From: JAATGI01 sp036510675
GTDB taxonomy: Bacteria; Pseudomonadota; Alphaproteobacteria; ATCC43930; CGMCC-115725
Assembly (NCBI GenBank): GCA_036510675.1
Contig: DATCDN010000138.1
Span: 1-64,000 of the forward strand
Length of the DNA stretch: 64,000 nucleotides
Direction of reading: 5' to 3'
Shown here: positions 24,873 through 32,437 of the stretch, piece after piece
Layout of the letters: every line of letters starts with the position of its first letter
Numbering within the stretch: position 1 is the first letter of the stretch
Program-made: the position numbers and the translations under genes
The notes under the pieces: generated by a model
The model's database searches: none
Told to the model about the DNA's origin: nothing
Seen by the model: only the letters and a program-made list of their open reading frames with translations

Positions 24873-25244
24873 ATGGTCGAGGCTGTTCCCGTTCGCGATG
24901 TGATCCCCCGTTACCGCCTGGGGCACTGGCCCGGCCTGTGGCACTGGACGTTCATCGGCGGCCTTGGCCTCTCCGCCCTCGCCGCGACGATCTTGCTGGC
25001 GATCGCCTACTTTGCCGGCACCGCGCCGCGCCTGCCGCCATCCGCCGCCGCGCTCGAAAATTTGCAGACCGATCGCGGTAGCTGGCCACCGATCCATGTC
25101 CAGCCGCTCGGCGGTACCGGCGAACCGGCGCCCATCGAAGCCTCGGCGATCAGTGTCCGGCTGATGCCGCATGCCAGTGATCCGTCCGAGGCCCCGCCGA
25201 TCGACCTATCCGACTTACCACCGCCCGAGCGCCGCCCGCGCTAA
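24873..25244 (+). CDS. Single-pass membrane protein of unknown function
   Basis: The 123-residue protein has a short cytoplasmic start with RYRLGHWPGLWHW, one membrane segment (about residues 27-50) and a proline-rich outer part ending PPIDLSDLPPPERRPR. No domain was recognised. Its tail (PPIDLSDLPPPE) resembles the tail of the preceding coiled-coil protein (SDLPPLDATDLP), hinting that the two may be related in function. It lies 51 bases downstream of that gene. Confidence 0.55.
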   Translation: MVEAVPVRDVIPRYRLGHWPGLWHWTFIGGLGLSALAATILLAIAYFAGTAPRLPPSAAALENLQTDRGSWPPIHVQPLGGTGEPAPIEASAISVRLMPHASDPSEAPPIDLSDLPPPERRPR

Positions 25245-25320
25245 TACGCGCAAGGGCTGGCGCCCACGCACCACCTGGGCAAGGATGCGGCGTTTGTCGC
25301 CCCCCGCCCGGATCCTGCCG

Positions 25321-25938
25321 ATGACCCAGATCATTCTGACCCGCCACGGCCATGTCGATGGCATTTCGCCGTTGCGCTTTCGCGGCCAGACCGAGACGCC
25401 GCTGACCGAGCGGGGCCGCCGCCAGGCCAGCGCCACGGCGGCGCGCATCGCGGCGGAATGGCAGCCGCGCGCCGTCTATACCAGCCCGATGGGGCGCTGC
25501 GTCGCGACCGGGCAAGCTATCGCCAATGCCTGCGGCATCCCCAACGAGATCCTGCCCGACCTGATCGATTTCGATTACGGCGCCTGGCAGTGGCGCACCG
25601 TGGACGATGTGCGCGCGGCGTGGCCCGACCTGCTGGCGGCGTGGTACGCGACACCGCATCTGGTGCGGTTTCCGAACGGCGATGCGTTGCAGGATATGGT
25701 CGCGCGCACCGCCAATGTGCTGCGCTTGATACTCGCGCGACATCCCGATGATGTCGTGGTGCTGGTCGGGCACGAGACCGCCAATCGCGCCCTGCTGTTG
25801 CAATTGCTCGACCAGCCGCTGTCGGCCTACTGGCGCCTGGCGCAGGACCCGTGCACGATCAACGAGATCGCGATCGCCGAGGGCCGCGTGCGGGTATCGC
25901 GGATCAACGATGTGAGCCATCTGAGCGGTATTTCGTGA
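25321..25938 (+). CDS. Histidine phosphatase family protein
   Basis: The 205-residue enzyme has the phosphoglycerate-mutase-like RHG triad at residues 8-10 (ILTRHGHVDG) and the second catalytic histidine in VVLVGHETANR. FRGQTETPLTERGRRQA and YTSPMGRCVATGQAI complete the family pattern, and the acid residue is expected in LIDFDYGAWQ. The substrate is unknown; small phosphoesters or the cobalamin pathway are options. ATG 25321 is the natural start, and the stop overlaps the next gene. Confidence 0.88.
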   Translation: MTQIILTRHGHVDGISPLRFRGQTETPLTERGRRQASATAARIAAEWQPRAVYTSPMGRCVATGQAIANACGIPNEILPDLIDFDYGAWQWRTVDDVRAAWPDLLAAWYATPHLVRFPNGDALQDMVARTANVLRLILARHPDDVVVLVGHETANRALLLQLLDQPLSAYWRLAQDPCTINEIAIAEGRVRVSRINDVSHLSGIS

Positions 25939-27017
25939 CCGCCGATGCCGGCCGGATCGCGATCGTCCTGCCGCGCAAGGAGGCGTTCGCGCGCGACCGG
26001 TTCGGCGCCATCGCGCTGACCGTCGAGGCCTATGTTCGGCACTCCCGGTTTCGCGATCGCACCGAGATTCTCGGCATGGCGGTGGCCGCGCCGCGCGATC
26101 CCGCGATGTTTCGCGCGATCGCGCCCCAGGATGCGTGGTGGCGCCGCCGCAATCTCGGTTTCGCCCTCGGCTGCGCCGCCTATCTGTCCAAGGCGCCACC
26201 GCGCCATATCGACGTACATAACCGGGCCGAGACATTCCTGCTGCTGGCGGAGCGATTTCCCGACGCCGCCGTCTCGCCGTGGTTCCACAACGACCCGCAG
26301 GGAATGCGCGGCGCCGCGACCCCGGCCGCGCGCCAGCGCATCGCCGATCGCGCGCACCGTGTTATCTGCGTCAGCGAGTGGGTGCGCGGGCGATTTCTCG
26401 ACGGCGTGGCGCGGCGCGCCGAACGCGTGGTGGTGCTGCCGGAGGGGTTCGATACCGAAACCGTGACGCCGGCGGCGAAAGAGAAGCGCATCCTCTATGT
26501 CGGGCGGATCGCGCCGGAAAAAGGCGTGCTGCCCTTGGCGCAAGCCTTGGCCCAGATACTCCCCGCTTTGCCGGACTGGCGCACCGCGCTGATTGGCGCC
26601 GGCCGCAAGCCCGGCGACGATTACGGCCGGCGCGTCGGCGCGGCGCTGGCACCGGTCGCCGACCGCGTCGCGCTGCCGGGATTCCTGACGCATGAGCGGA
26701 TCATGGCCGAATTCGCCGGCGCCGCGATCGCCATCGTGCCGTCGGTCTGGCCTGAGCCGTTCGGGCGCACGGCGATGGAAGCGATGGCCGCCGGCTGCGC
26801 CATCATCGCCAGCCCGCGCGGCGGCTTGCCGGATATTGTCGGCGACGCTGGCCTGCTGGTCGAGCCGGAGGCGGCGCCGCTCGCGACCGCGATCTTGGCG
26901 CTGGCGCGGGACGAAGCCCAACGCGCCGAGCTTCAGCGGCGCGCGCGCCAGCGGATGGTCGCGGCGTTCGATATCCGGCGCTGGGCGGCGCTGCTCGACG
27001 ACGGGCGGGCGCAATAG
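25935..27017 (+). CDS. Glycosyltransferase family 4-like protein
   Basis: The 360-residue protein has the GT-B fold. The C-terminal donor-binding half carries ILYVGRIAPEKGVLPLA, then SVWPEPFGRTAMEAMAAGC with the EX7E-type glutamates. The N-terminal half is shorter and contains HIDVHNRAETFLLL. The start is GTG 25935, overlapping the phosphatase stop in GTGA; its first residues TADAGRIAIVLPRKEAF fit a first beta strand. It faces a second glycosyltransferase and a sulfotransferase on the other strand, suggesting a small surface-glycan locus. Confidence 0.87.
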   Translation: MTADAGRIAIVLPRKEAFARDRFGAIALTVEAYVRHSRFRDRTEILGMAVAAPRDPAMFRAIAPQDAWWRRRNLGFALGCAAYLSKAPPRHIDVHNRAETFLLLAERFPDAAVSPWFHNDPQGMRGAATPAARQRIADRAHRVICVSEWVRGRFLDGVARRAERVVVLPEGFDTETVTPAAKEKRILYVGRIAPEKGVLPLAQALAQILPALPDWRTALIGAGRKPGDDYGRRVGAALAPVADRVALPGFLTHERIMAEFAGAAIAIVPSVWPEPFGRTAMEAMAAGCAIIASPRGGLPDIVGDAGLLVEPEAAPLATAILALARDEAQRAELQRRARQRMVAAFDIRRWAALLDDGRAQ

Positions 27018-27076
27018 CGCGCGTGCCAGCAGCGCCGCGTATCGCGCACGCAATTCGGCCAACTCGGTATCGGCCT

Positions 27077-28117
27077 TTAGATCAGCCCCGCCGGCCAGCC
27101 GTAGCGGGTGGCATCGGCGCGATCGAAGGCGAAATCCATCAGATAACGCGCGACGACGCGCTCGTTGAACAGGCGGTGATATTTGGCGTATCCGGCACCG
27201 GCGATCAACTGGCGGCGTTCGGGATGGGCCACGGCGTCCCGGATTTTCTCGGTCAGTTCGTCAACCGAGGAAAAGAACAGCATTTCGTCATCGCTGAACA
27301 AGGCATCGTAGCCGGTGCTGCGCTGGATCAGCACCGCCATGCCATTGCCGATCATCTGCGCGAGCCGGTCGGATGAGTAGAGCGGCCAGTCAGCCCGGCG
27401 GCTAACATTGAGCCCGATCGCCGCGCTTTCCAGCGCCTGCTGATAGGCGGCGCCGGTGAGCGTCGGCCGGCCGAGCAAGCCCGCGAGCAAGGGCCGTACG
27501 CCAGGCAGCACGTCCAGCAGCGCCGTCATGAAAGCGCCCATGTCCCGGTCCTTGCCGCATACGCTTCGGATCGGATCGCGACAGGCAAAGAACAGATCGT
27601 AGGGCAGATCGCGCTGAAGATGATTCTCGCCGCGCTCGATCGAGGGATCGACCGGATTGGGCAGAAAGCCGACGCGCCGGCCGCCCTTGCGCAACCCGTC
27701 CAACGCGGCGATGCCGGTGGAGATCAGCGTGGCATCGACGACATCCGCCTTGGCCTCGAAGCGCGCAACATATTCCGGCACGAACAAGGCATCGACATAC
27801 CATTGCAGCACGCGCAGGCCCGGCACGGCGTTGCGGATTTCCGTCACGGTCGCGGGCTCGATCATATCGGTATGGCCGAGCAACAGCAGATCGGGCTGAT
27901 GCATGCGGCAATAGTCCAACAAGGCGTGATTGACCGCCGCGCGGCCGAATTTGCGATGGCCCAGAACGGTGCCGGCGCGCGCGACATCGCGCTCGGAGAA
28001 ATTCAGGGTGAGATGGCCATTGCGGATCAAGCCGTTGGAAATCTTGATCGCCGCGTTGTGCTGAAACCCACCTTTGGCGCCAATGGTGAAGGAGGCGGCG
28101 TGGACGATGACTGCCAT
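27077..28117 (-). CDS. Glycosyltransferase (group 1-like), possible 3' frameshift
   Basis: The 346-residue protein has GT-B character. It contains VGFLPNPVDPSIERGE, an LNVSRRADWPLYSSDRLAQM segment, an AVLIQRSTGYDALF acceptor loop, and a terminal helix KYHRLFNERVVARYLMDFA. ATG 28117 (MAVIVHAASFTIGAKGG) is the natural start. It lies 34 bases after the sulfotransferase gene and is probably cotranscribed. After its TAA stop, another frame continues with LAELRARYAALLARAL, very like the C-terminal end of the sulfotransferase. This suggests that a helical tail has been lost by a one-base deletion near the run of four G at 27085. Confidence 0.8.
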   Translation of the reverse strand: MAVIVHAASFTIGAKGGFQHNAAIKISNGLIRNGHLTLNFSERDVARAGTVLGHRKFGRAAVNHALLDYCRMHQPDLLLLGHTDMIEPATVTEIRNAVPGLRVLQWYVDALFVPEYVARFEAKADVVDATLISTGIAALDGLRKGGRRVGFLPNPVDPSIERGENHLQRDLPYDLFFACRDPIRSVCGKDRDMGAFMTALLDVLPGVRPLLAGLLGRPTLTGAAYQQALESAAIGLNVSRRADWPLYSSDRLAQMIGNGMAVLIQRSTGYDALFSDDEMLFFSSVDELTEKIRDAVAHPERRQLIAGAGYAKYHRLFNERVVARYLMDFAFDRADATRYGWPAGLI

Positions 28118-28151
28118 GTTTTCCGGTCTGGTGTCCGCTAGCCGACCGGGT

Positions 28152-28850
28152 TCACAAAGCCCGCGCGAGCAACGCGTCGTGGCGGGCGCGCAATGCCGCG
28201 ACGCTGGATTCGTCGTCTGCTTGCGAACTCCCGTCCGGCGCGGCGGCGGCACGCTCAGCGCGAAACGTCGCCTCCGGATACAGCGGATTGAGGCGCGGCG
28301 CATCGAGCATCGCGGGGTCGAATGGCAAGCCGAGCCAATCGCACAACCGCCGCAGTTGAGACTCCGGGTCGCGGACCAATCGGTCGAAGGATAGGAACCG
28401 TGATTCCATCCGGGGCTCGGACGGCAATTGCTCATAAATGGCAAAGGTCCGGTTCACCACCTCGCGGGCGCTTTCGCCGCTGCGGTTTCTTTCGCGGCGG
28501 CGCATCGCGGCAACATTGGCAGCCGGTTCACGAAGTACGCAGACCACCTTGAGCTCGGCTTTCGCCGCCATGTCGCGCAGCGAGAGCCGCGATTGGGGTG
28601 CCCGGTGTCCCACGCGCTTGCGCAGCCAGCCATTCCACCCGGCCAGGACCTGCGGCCAGCGGCGGCGGTGATCGAGGTTGATCTGATTCGGCGTGCAAAG
28701 CTTGACCGCCGGCAGCTTGCCGCCGATCAGGCGGAAGACGGCGCCGTCGAAATCCTCCATCAGCATCGCCACGGCCGGATGCGCCCCCAACGCGGTCGCC
28801 ACCAGCGTCGTGCCGCTGCGGGGCGCACCGAGCACAACCAATATCTCCAT
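28152..28850 (-). CDS. Sulfotransferase family protein
   Basis: The 232-residue protein has the 5'-phosphosulfate-binding loop GAPRSGTT at residues 8-15 and a 3'-phosphate-type segment VVCVLREPAANVAAMRRR near residue 110, the two hallmarks of PAPS-dependent sulfotransferases. FLSFDRLVRDPESQLRRLC and WLGLPFDPAML follow, as in the Sulfotransfer_3-like group. It would transfer sulfate to a sugar or other acceptor. ATG 28850 starts directly before the first strand; a longer start 22 codons upstream is possible. It is followed by a glycosyltransferase on the same strand. Confidence 0.87.
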   Translation of the reverse strand: MEILVVLGAPRSGTTLVATALGAHPAVAMLMEDFDGAVFRLIGGKLPAVKLCTPNQINLDHRRRWPQVLAGWNGWLRKRVGHRAPQSRLSLRDMAAKAELKVVCVLREPAANVAAMRRRERNRSGESAREVVNRTFAIYEQLPSEPRMESRFLSFDRLVRDPESQLRRLCDWLGLPFDPAMLDAPRLNPLYPEATFRAERAAAAPDGSSQADDESSVAALRARHDALLARAL

Positions 28851-29207
28851 CGTACGGCGCGGCTCCACGACCGGACTGCCGGCGTCTTGCAAAGATGTCA
28901 CTCCGTCACGCCCCATCTTGCTTAGGCCGATCCCGCCCGATATTGCCACGGGCGCGGCGGTGATATTACGATGCCCCTTGCCGACAGTCATCCCATGGAT
29001 TTCCCTGCGGCTTGAAGGCCGGATCGGCGCCGAAGCGGGGCAGCAAGCCGAGATACCCGCCGTGGCCGCTGGCAGGCATTGCGCCCGCTTCGGGCAGGGA
29101 GATCGTGTTCGTCGCGCGAAGAGGCCTCGGTAGGGCTGGTCAAAACCCGTCGGGGCCTCTAAACAGGCCCCGGTGAGTTCGGAGCCAGCAGGGGATATGT
29201 CGGCTTG
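28851..29207. other. 357-base intergenic region between divergent sulfotransferase and TSUP genes
   Basis: No open frame with coding character was seen on either strand. The only strong structure is a perfect 8-bp hairpin, CGGGGCCT (29151-29158) with AGGCCCCG (29165-29172) and a 6-base loop, placed 36 bases before the TSUP start. The region should hold promoters for both divergent genes, but no convincing -35/-10 pair was found. Confidence 0.6.
29151..29172 (+). promoter_or_regulatory. Leader hairpin before the TSUP gene
   Basis: A perfect 8-bp stem with loop CTAAAC ends 35 bases before the TSUP ATG. No T-run follows it. It could be an operator, an attenuator-like structure or a remnant terminator. 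No riboswitch class was recognised. Confidence 0.4.
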
Positions 29208-29993
29208 ATGCATGCGGTCCAGGTCATTGAGCCGCTCTACGCGATCGCCGGCTTTTTCGTCGGTATGCTGGTGGGGCTGACGGGGGTTGGCGGCGGCTCG
29301 CTGATGACCCCGGTGCTGGTATTGCTGTTCGGCATCCATCCGGCAACCGCCGTCGGAACCGACCTGCTCTACGCCGCCGTCACCAAGAGCGGCGGCACCA
29401 TCGTTCACGGTCTCAACCACACGGTCGATTGGCGGGTGGCGGGACGGTTGGCGCTGGGCAGTATTCCGACCACCGCGCTCACTCTGTTGGCACTGCAATT
29501 CTTCTCGCCCATATCGCATTCCTCGCCGTTGATTTCGGTGGTGCTCGGCGTCGCCCTGATTCTGACGGCGGTGTCGCTGCTGCTGCGCAAACAGGTGCTG
29601 CGCCTGGCGACCCGGCGGATCGGCGGCCCGGCGCCGCGCAATACCTTCATCCTGACCGTGATCACCGGCGCCGTGCTTGGCGTGCTGGTGTCGCTGTCGT
29701 CGGTCGGCGCCGGCGCGCTTGGCATCACGGCCCTGATTTTCCTCTATCCCAATCTGCCGACGGCGCGGATCGTCGGCTCCGATATCGCGCATGCGGTGCC
29801 GCTGACCCTGGTCGCGGGGGCCGGGCACTGGCTGATGGGAACGGTCGATTTCTCGATGCTGGGCTGGCTGGTGCTAGGCTCGCTGCCGGGCATCGTGGTC
29901 GGCAGCCAGCTATCGTCGCGGGTGCCCGACGCGGTGCTGCGCACCATCCTGGCCATCACGCTGCTGATCGTCGGCGGCAAGCTCGCGCTCTAA
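29208..29993 (+). CDS. TSUP (TauE/SafE) family anion transporter
   Basis: The 261-residue polytopic membrane protein carries the TSUP repeat motif twice: GLTGVGGGSLMTPVL near residue 25 and SLSSVGAGALGITAL near 167. It likely moves sulfite, thiosulfate or a sulfonate. ATG 29208 was chosen over the overlapping TTG at 29205. It is unlike the first TSUP gene in this window and has a different neighbour: an Rrf2 regulator transcribed toward it. Such regulators often govern sulfur genes, so a sulfur role is plausible. Confidence 0.85.
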   Translation: MHAVQVIEPLYAIAGFFVGMLVGLTGVGGGSLMTPVLVLLFGIHPATAVGTDLLYAAVTKSGGTIVHGLNHTVDWRVAGRLALGSIPTTALTLLALQFFSPISHSSPLISVVLGVALILTAVSLLLRKQVLRLATRRIGGPAPRNTFILTVITGAVLGVLVSLSSVGAGALGITALIFLYPNLPTARIVGSDIAHAVPLTLVAGAGHWLMGTVDFSMLGWLVLGSLPGIVVGSQLSSRVPDAVLRTILAITLLIVGGKLAL

Positions 29994-30067
29994 GCGTGCG
30001 ATCCGCCCAGACGGAAGCACCCTGGCTTCCGTCCGGCCGGACAAATCGCACGCTACTCATTGAGCTT
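29993..30067. repeat. Nested hairpin repeat, copy 2 (unit A)
   Basis: Outer arms AGCGTGCGAT (29993-30002) and ATCGCACGCT (30045-30054) pair perfectly. Inside, GACGGAAGC (30010-30018) pairs with GCTTCCGTC (30025-30033). CTCATTGAG follows. Bases and layout match the copy at 11188-11260, with changes in the arms that keep pairing. Here too the structure begins at a stop codon. It separates two convergent genes, so it could end transcription from both sides. Confidence 0.85.
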
Positions 30068-30503
30068 AAGCCACCAGGCTCTCGGCCTCCGGCATCGCCA
30101 GCATCTCCGCGAGGGTGGTGTTGTCAAGAATGCCGGCCATGGCGTCGCGTACCTGCTGCATCAATCGCCGCGTCTGGCATGCCTTGATATCGGTGCAGTC
30201 GGCGCATGGTCGATAGGCGGTCTTCGAGGCGCAGCCGATCGGTGCCAACGGCCCATCCAGAACCCGGATAATGCGCCCGACCGAAATCTCCGCCGGCGGC
30301 CGCGACAAGACGTAGCCGCCGCCGCGTCCCTTGCGGCTATGCACCAGCCCGTTGCGCCGCAATTCCAGCAGGATCGCGTCGAGAAATTTCTTCGGAATGT
30401 TCTGGTCCTGGGCGATCGCCAGAATCCCGACCGGACCCGGCTCCGGCCGGTCGGCCAGATAAAGCATCGCCTTCAACCCGTATTTTGCCTTGTTGGACAG
30501 CAT
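30066..30503 (-). CDS. Rrf2-family transcriptional regulator with three cysteines
   Basis: The 145-residue regulator has the Rrf2 winged helix: LSNKAKYGLKAMLYLADR at the start, the recognition region IPKKFLDAILLELRRNGLVHS, and the wing SRKGRGGGYVL. Three cysteines (GCASKTAYRPCADCTDIKAC, the usual cluster region with C-x9-C-x2-C-x6-C spacing if the first is counted) could hold an iron-sulfur cluster. It is convergent with a TSUP transporter. Its upstream region (30504-30550) is AT-rich for this genome, including TATATTTA, and probably holds its promoter. Confidence 0.88.
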   Translation of the reverse strand: MLSNKAKYGLKAMLYLADRPEPGPVGILAIAQDQNIPKKFLDAILLELRRNGLVHSRKGRGGGYVLSRPPAEISVGRIIRVLDGPLAPIGCASKTAYRPCADCTDIKACQTRRLMQQVRDAMAGILDNTTLAEMLAMPEAESLVA

Positions 30504-30687
30504 GCGTTTGGCGCAGTTACTCTATGAATTCCATCATCTACCTATATTTACCGATTCCCGGACCGAAACAAGCCCCCCGGCCCGTGGGTGGCCGGCGGTC
30601 GTCGCGGTTGACAGGTAACCCCCTCGCCCGTCACTTTCGCCGCTGGATCGCGCCGCGACGACAACAAAGGCGCGACGGGAGGAAGGC

Positions 30688-31905
30688 ATGCACGTCGCAT
30701 CAAAATTTACCTGCGCGGTCGCCGCGATCATGATGGCCGCCGCGGCTTCGGGCACGGCCCAGGCTGGCGACAAGGTCCTGCGGATCGGCGTGCTGACGGA
30801 TTTGTCGAGCTTCGCCTCGACCGCGATGGGCCAGGGCTCGGTGGTCGCGACCCAACTCGCGGTCAAGGATTTCGGCGGTCAGGTACTGGGCAAGCCGATC
30901 GAGGTCATCTCGGCCGACATGCAATCGAAGCCCGACCTCGCCGCGACGCTGGCCCAACGCTGGTACGATGTCGATGGCGTCGATGTCATCGTCGATGTGC
31001 CGGCCTCCGCCGGCGCGCTGACGATTCAGCGCATGGCCAGCGAGAAGCACAAAATGTTCCTGGCCACCGTCGCCGCCACGTCGGAGCTGAGCGGCAAGGC
31101 CTGCACGCCGACCAGCATCCATTGGGGCATCGACGCGGTCGGCACCGCCGGCAGCATGGTCGCGGCGATGAAGCAGGAGAACGCCAAGAACTGGTTCCTG
31201 ATCATGCCCGACTATGCCATCGGCAAGGCCATGGCCGCGGCGGCCGAGACCGCGGTCGCACGCAGCGGCGGCAAGATCGTGCGCACCATCTTCTTCCCGC
31301 CCAACAGCACCGACTATGCCGAATATCTGTTGCAGGCGCAGAATTCGGGCGCCGACGTGATCGGCGCTGGCGGCATCGGCAAGGATCTGGTGACGCTGAT
31401 CAAGGAGGCGGTGGAGTTTCACATCCTGCCTTCATCGAAGCAGCGCCTCGCCGCCTTCCTGATGAATTTGAGCGACGTCAACGCGGTGGGCCTGAAGACC
31501 CTGCAAGGCGTCTGGCTGGTGCAGGATTTCTATTGGGACACCAACGACCAGACCCGGACCTATGCCAAGAAATTCTTCGCCATCCAGCAGAAGATGCCGA
31601 ACTTCACCCAGTCGGCGAATTATTCGGGCGTGACAGCCTATCTGACGGCGGTGAAAGCCGTCGGCACCGAGGACCCGACCAAAGTGGTGGCGTGGCTCAA
31701 ATCGCATACGCTGGACCATTTCGGCGAGCCGACCATTGTGCGCGCCGACGGCCGCGCCTTGTTCGATGTCGGCCTCTATCAGGTCAAATCGCCAGCGGAA
31801 TCGAAATATCCGTGGGACTATCTGAAGCTGGTGCGGACGATTCCGGCGGATCAGGTATTCACGCCGCTGTCCCAAAGCACCTGCCCCCTCGTTCACAAAG
31901 GCTGA
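30688..31905 (+). CDS. Periplasmic substrate-binding protein of a branched-chain-amino-acid-type ABC transporter
   Basis: The 405-residue protein has a signal peptide (about residues 1-26, ending ASGTAQA). The type 1 periplasmic-binding fold follows: LRIGVLTDLSSFASTAMGQG, VDVIVDVPASAGALTIQRMA and NWFLIMPDYAIGKAMAAAAE. GGGAGGAAGG upstream supports ATG 30688. No permease or ATPase gene is adjacent, so it is an orphan here and must work with a distant transporter. A VOC-family protein follows 10 bases later and may act on the same ligand. Confidence 0.87.
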   Translation: MHVASKFTCAVAAIMMAAAASGTAQAGDKVLRIGVLTDLSSFASTAMGQGSVVATQLAVKDFGGQVLGKPIEVISADMQSKPDLAATLAQRWYDVDGVDVIVDVPASAGALTIQRMASEKHKMFLATVAATSELSGKACTPTSIHWGIDAVGTAGSMVAAMKQENAKNWFLIMPDYAIGKAMAAAAETAVARSGGKIVRTIFFPPNSTDYAEYLLQAQNSGADVIGAGGIGKDLVTLIKEAVEFHILPSSKQRLAAFLMNLSDVNAVGLKTLQGVWLVQDFYWDTNDQTRTYAKKFFAIQQKMPNFTQSANYSGVTAYLTAVKAVGTEDPTKVVAWLKSHTLDHFGEPTIVRADGRALFDVGLYQVKSPAESKYPWDYLKLVRTIPADQVFTPLSQSTCPLVHKG

Positions 31906-31915
31906 AGGTGAAATC

Positions 31916-32425
31916 ATGACCGTCGCCGCCGATCCAGACACGATTGTCGAAGGCCCGCCCACCGGGTTGGTCTTTTCCCATGTCAGTGTGCCGTGCCGCG
32001 ACATCGTCCAAGGCAAGCGCTTCTATACCGAGGTGCTCGGCGGCACGGTTCGGATCGACACGCCGGAGTTCGTCGGGTTGCAGGTGTTCGGCACCGATAT
32101 CGGCATCGGCTCGATCGGCACCAGCTTTCTCGGGCATGATTCCGAATATCCGCACGTCGCCTTCTTCGCCAGCGCCGACGCGATGCTGCAAATGAAGGCG
32201 TGGCTGACTCGGTGCGGCGTTCCCAGCTCGAATTTCTGGACACGGAACGGCGTCGAGGCGCTGATGTTCTTCCGCGATCCCTCGGGCAATCTGATCGAAT
32301 TATTTTGCGAGCGCGGCTTCACCGGCGCCGAGACGCTGCCGCATGGCCCCGCGCGCGGTCATGGCACCGCCGTCGATATCACCTTGTTATATTACCGCGA
32401 CTGGCGGACGCCAACTGGCCACTGA
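31916..32425 (+). CDS. VOC (glyoxalase/bleomycin-resistance/dioxygenase) superfamily protein
   Basis: The 169-residue protein has one VOC domain: FSHVSVPCRDIVQGKRFYTE at the start and MFFRDPSGNLIELFCERGF near the end. The histidine of FSHV and glutamate of LIELF fit metal ligands. The activity may be an isomerase, lyase or dioxygenase, and sequence does not decide. It follows the orphan binding protein by 10 bases and is probably in the same transcript. Confidence 0.8.
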   Translation: MTVAADPDTIVEGPPTGLVFSHVSVPCRDIVQGKRFYTEVLGGTVRIDTPEFVGLQVFGTDIGIGSIGTSFLGHDSEYPHVAFFASADAMLQMKAWLTRCGVPSSNFWTRNGVEALMFFRDPSGNLIELFCERGFTGAETLPHGPARGHGTAVDITLLYYRDWRTPTGH

Positions 32426-32437
32426 CCACGCCGCCGC

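Noticed and set aside
25827..27062. 411-codon open frame antisense to the family 4 glycosyltransferase
   Set aside because: Its product is arginine-rich with no domain, and it mirrors a clear gene on the other strand. Long antisense frames are expected at this GC content.
30608..30636. TTGACA with 17-base spacing to TCACTT before the orphan binding protein
   Set aside because: The -10 hexamer matches the consensus at only two positions, so it was not listed as a promoter.
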